A DNA stretch of 15,002 bases from Candidatus Azambacteria bacterium (lineage in GTDB: Bacteria; Patescibacteriota; Minisyncoccia; GWC2-36-17; WO2-46-25): assembly GCA_024654415.1 (NCBI GenBank), contig JANLHQ010000062.1, positions 1 to 15,002 of the forward strand. The letters run 5' to 3'. Under the pieces are notes generated by a model that saw only the letters and a program-made list of their open reading frames with translations, was not told where the DNA came from and ran no database searches. Both the position numbers and the translations under genes were made by a program. The stretch's first letter is position 1. Every line of letters starts with the position of its first letter. Positions 13,148 to 15,002 of this stretch are shown here, piece after piece.

Positions 13148-13333
13148 ATGGCAAAAAAATCAACTATTGCGCGATCAGAACGAACACCAAAATTCTCAAC
13201 ACGAAAAGTGAGCCGATGTTTTCGTTGTGGAAGGGTACGAGGATATATGAGCGCATTTGATTTATGTAGAATTTGTTTTAGAGAACTCGCACAAAAAGGC
13301 GAAATTCCAGGAGTAACTCGATCAAGCTGGTAA
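13148..13333 (+). CDS. rpsN: Ribosomal protein uS14, zinc-binding type
   Basis: Short 61-residue S14 of the zinc-containing (type Z) form. Cys24, Cys27, Cys40 and Cys43 in CFRC and CRIC are the four metal ligands, and the C-terminal CFRELAQKGEIPGVTRSSW region is standard. The longer zinc-free form, used by other bacteria under zinc limitation, is about 100 residues. It lies 10 bases after rplE and 5 before rpsH, its normal place in the spc cluster. Confidence 0.98.
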   Translation: MAKKSTIARSERTPKFSTRKVSRCFRCGRVRGYMSAFDLCRICFRELAQKGEIPGVTRSSW

Positions 13334-13338
13334 ATATT

Positions 13339-13728
13339 ATGGATCCTATTGCAGACATGCTTACACGAATACGAAACGCGAAGTCAATCGGTCATGAGAC
13401 CGTGAGTATTCCATATTCACAAATTAAGTCAGCAATTCTTGTAGTTCTTAAACGAGAGAAATTTATCGAGAATTTTGAGAAGAAAGGGAAGAAGATAAAC
13501 AAAAGTATTGTGGTGAAGCTGAAGTACCAGAAGGATGGTTCTCCTGCTATTAGTAATATTACGCGCGTATCAAAGCAGGGCCAACGAGTATATCGACCGG
13601 CAACCAAGATACACTCAGTACAGGATGGGTTTGGTGTCGCGGTTATTTCAACACCAAAAGGGCTGATGACTGACAGAGAGGCGCGCCGAAAGAATATTGG
13701 GGGGGAAATTATTTGTGAAGTGTGGTAA
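13339..13728 (+). CDS. rpsH: Ribosomal protein uS8
   Basis: Central-domain assembly protein that binds helix 21 of 16S rRNA and, in E. coli, represses the spc operon through an rplE mRNA site. The 129 residues start MDPIADMLTRIRNAK and end with ISTPKGLMTDREARRKNIGGEIICEVW, which is diagnostic. It starts 5 bases after rpsN and ends 4 bases before rplF. I looked for an S8-binding mimic at the rplX-rplE junction and saw no clear helix. Confidence 0.99.
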   Translation: MDPIADMLTRIRNAKSIGHETVSIPYSQIKSAILVVLKREKFIENFEKKGKKINKSIVVKLKYQKDGSPAISNITRVSKQGQRVYRPATKIHSVQDGFGVAVISTPKGLMTDREARRKNIGGEIICEVW

Positions 13729-13732
13729 TTTT

Positions 13733-14269
13733 ATGGCAAGCCTTACAAAAAATTCAATAAAAATCCCCGAGACGATAGAGGTACGTATTGAGGGAGACAA
13801 GGTTTCGGCGAAGGGGCCGAAGGGTGAATTGTCGCTGCACTCGCACCCTGCCGTTGTGGTTACGCAAGAAACGGGGCTTGTCATCGTTCAGAGGGCTCAT
13901 GAAAAGGCGGCAAAGGCTTTTGTAGGGTTGACCCGTGCGCTTATCGCAAATATGGTAAAAGGTGTAAGCGAGGGGTTTATGAAAAAACTCGAATTAGAAG
14001 GAGTGGGGTATCGTGTCGCACTTACAGGAAGTAAGCTTGTGATGCAACTCGGTTTTTCTCACCCCGTTGAATTCGAAGCGCCGGAGGGTATTATATTTCA
14101 AGTTGAGAAAAATGCTATCACTGTTTCTGGTATCGATAAAGCGCTTGTCGGGCAAACAGCAGCAAATATTCGAAAGATAAAAAAGCCAGAACCATATAAA
14201 GGGAAGGGGATCCGATACACAGGAGAAATAATTCGACGCAAAGAAGGTAAGCGGGCGGGTACCGCATAA
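13733..14269 (+). CDS. rplF: Ribosomal protein uL6
   Basis: Two-domain large-subunit protein near the factor-binding site; 178 residues, normal length. SKNP-type start SLTKNSIKIPETIEV (3-17), KGPKGELSL (28-36), the middle LEGVGYRVALTGSKLVMQLGFSHPV and the C-terminal EPYKGKGIRYTGE mark it. The frame extends upstream to a TTG at 13697 inside rpsH, but ATG 13733, just after the rpsH stop, gives the usual N-terminus. It is followed by rplR after 9 bases. Confidence 0.98.
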   Translation: MASLTKNSIKIPETIEVRIEGDKVSAKGPKGELSLHSHPAVVVTQETGLVIVQRAHEKAAKAFVGLTRALIANMVKGVSEGFMKKLELEGVGYRVALTGSKLVMQLGFSHPVEFEAPEGIIFQVEKNAITVSGIDKALVGQTAANIRKIKKPEPYKGKGIRYTGEIIRRKEGKRAGTA

Positions 14270-14278
14270 GGAATATAT

Positions 14279-14608
14279 ATGAATCGAAAAAGAATCCACA
14301 AAAAAATACGAGCAAAGATACAGGGTACCGCGCTGGTGCCTCGTCTTGCGGTGTTTCGATCGACGAAATACATGTATGCTCAACTTATTGATGATACAAA
14401 AGCAGTGACTTTGTACGCTGTGTCTGATATTACGAAGAAAGAGAAACACACAAAATCAGAGAGTGCGAAGATCCTTGGTGAGGAGATTGCAAAAAAAGCA
14501 AAAGAAGGCGGTATTACAAAAGTAGTGTTTGATCGCGGGGGATTCCCGTATCATGGTAGAGTTAAGGCTGTTGCGGAAGGTGCGCGAAGCGGTGGCCTAA
14601 TATTTTAA
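14279..14608 (+). CDS. rplR: Ribosomal protein uL18
   Basis: 5S rRNA-binding protein of the central protuberance; 109 residues, slightly shorter than the common 117-120. PRLAVFRSTKYMYAQLIDD (21-39) and VVFDRGGFPYHGRVKAVAEGARSGGLIF at the end are standard. It is one of two genes here with a good Shine-Dalgarno: AAGGA at 14268-14272, six bases before the ATG, formed partly by the rplF stop. rpsE follows after 2 bases. Confidence 0.98.
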   Translation: MNRKRIHKKIRAKIQGTALVPRLAVFRSTKYMYAQLIDDTKAVTLYAVSDITKKEKHTKSESAKILGEEIAKKAKEGGITKVVFDRGGFPYHGRVKAVAEGARSGGLIF

Positions 14609-14610
14609 GT

Positions 14611-15002
14611 ATGGCAATGCAACGACAAAAATCAGAGTTTGACCAAAAAATCCTTGATATACGAAGGGTTGCTCGTACTATGGCGGGTGGAAGAAGGTTT
14701 AGTTTTCGCGTGACGATCGCGCTTGGGGATAGGAATGGCGGCGTTGGCGTTGGGACCTCGAAGGGGTTAGATGTTGCAGGATCAATCGAGAAAGCAATGA
14801 AGCAAGCACAAAAAAATATTACGAAGATATGTACGCATAACGACACTATTCCTCACACGGTGACCAAGAAGTTTAGAAGCGCGCGCGTATTCCTGCGACC
14901 AGCAAAGCCTGGTACCGGTATTATTGCGGGAGGCGTTGTGCGGGTAATCTGCGAGCTTGCAGGAATAAAGAACGTTGCCGGCAAGATACAAGGAAGAAGC
15001 TC
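14611..15002 (+). CDS. rpsE: Ribosomal protein uS5, partial (runs off the window)
   Basis: The frame starts at ATG 14611, two bases after rplR, and is open for 130 codons to the window end. My translation gives KSEFDQKILDIRRVARTMAGG (7-27), RRFSFRV, DRNGGVGVGTSKG and the PAKPGTGIIAGGVVRVICELAG region, all S5 hallmarks: a double-stranded-RNA-binding-like N-domain, then the C-domain. S5 sits at the mRNA entry site and guards decoding accuracy. About 30-40 C-terminal residues lie beyond the edge. No Shine-Dalgarno is seen. Confidence 0.97.
   Translation, partial: MAMQRQKSEFDQKILDIRRVARTMAGGRRFSFRVTIALGDRNGGVGVGTSKGLDVAGSIEKAMKQAQKNITKICTHNDTIPHTVTKKFRSARVFLRPAKPGTGIIAGGVVRVICELAGIKNVAGKIQGRS

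Noticed and set aside
13697..13732. Earlier TTG start of rplF inside rpsH
   Set aside because: ATG 13733 immediately after the rpsH stop gives the usual L6 N-terminus.

Overview
The window is a slice of a bacterial chromosome dominated by one long block of translation genes: the classic str, S10 and spc clusters joined in series on the plus strand. The order is rpsL, rpsG, fusA, a small unrecognised gene, tuf, rpsJ, rplC, rplD, rplW, rplB, rpsS, rplV, rpsC, rplP, rpmC, rpsQ, rplN, rplX, rplE, rpsN, rpsH, rplF, rplR and rpsE (cut by the window end). Several traits point to a candidate-phyla-radiation (Patescibacteria) genome, perhaps a parcubacterium. They are the near absence of Shine-Dalgarno sites, an orphan Phd-like protein with a C-terminal EDLPF motif between fusA and tuf, EF-Tu with DAPGH instead of DCPGH, a shortened L3 loop, a 62-residue zinc-ribbon bL28, and compact spacing. 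This lineage call is an inference from family knowledge; no database was searched. The genetic code looks standard: TGA ends rplC and occurs in no other reading frame I accept.

Left edge (1-632): bases 1-174 fold into several strong hairpins and have no convincing ORF, so they are probably the 3' part of a structured RNA that I could not assign. A 12-bp bidirectional terminator (321-354) separates it from rpmB, which reads leftward. Between rpmB and the rightward gene for a site-2 protease, two divergent promoters interlock. The protease mRNA appears leaderless.

Translation block (1285-15002): a good promoter (1285-1313) drives rpsL-rpsG-fusA and the small gene. A near-consensus promoter (4832-4860) starts again at tuf and rpsJ. 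The rpsJ-rplC gap holds a large hairpin, a perfect -10 box and an intrinsic terminator only 10 bases from the rplC start, an attenuator-like layout. Two tandem hairpins sit just before rplD, the gene for L4, which is the autoregulator of the S10 operon in E. coli. A further internal promoter lies in the end of rpmC and would serve rpsQ onward. Everything from rpsL on encodes ribosomal proteins or elongation factors, apart from the orphan small gene.

Unusual protein features are Lys-rich additions on L4 (C-terminal), L23 (N-terminal), L22 (C-terminal) and, more weakly, S19; a divergent switch I in EF-Tu; Ser at the streptomycin-dependence proline of S12; and Pro in place of the hydroxylated Arg of L16. 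I see no mobile element, CRISPR array, tRNA or rRNA gene, and no clear novel multi-gene system. The most promising leads are the unassigned RNA at the left edge and the two regulatory-looking gaps around rplC.
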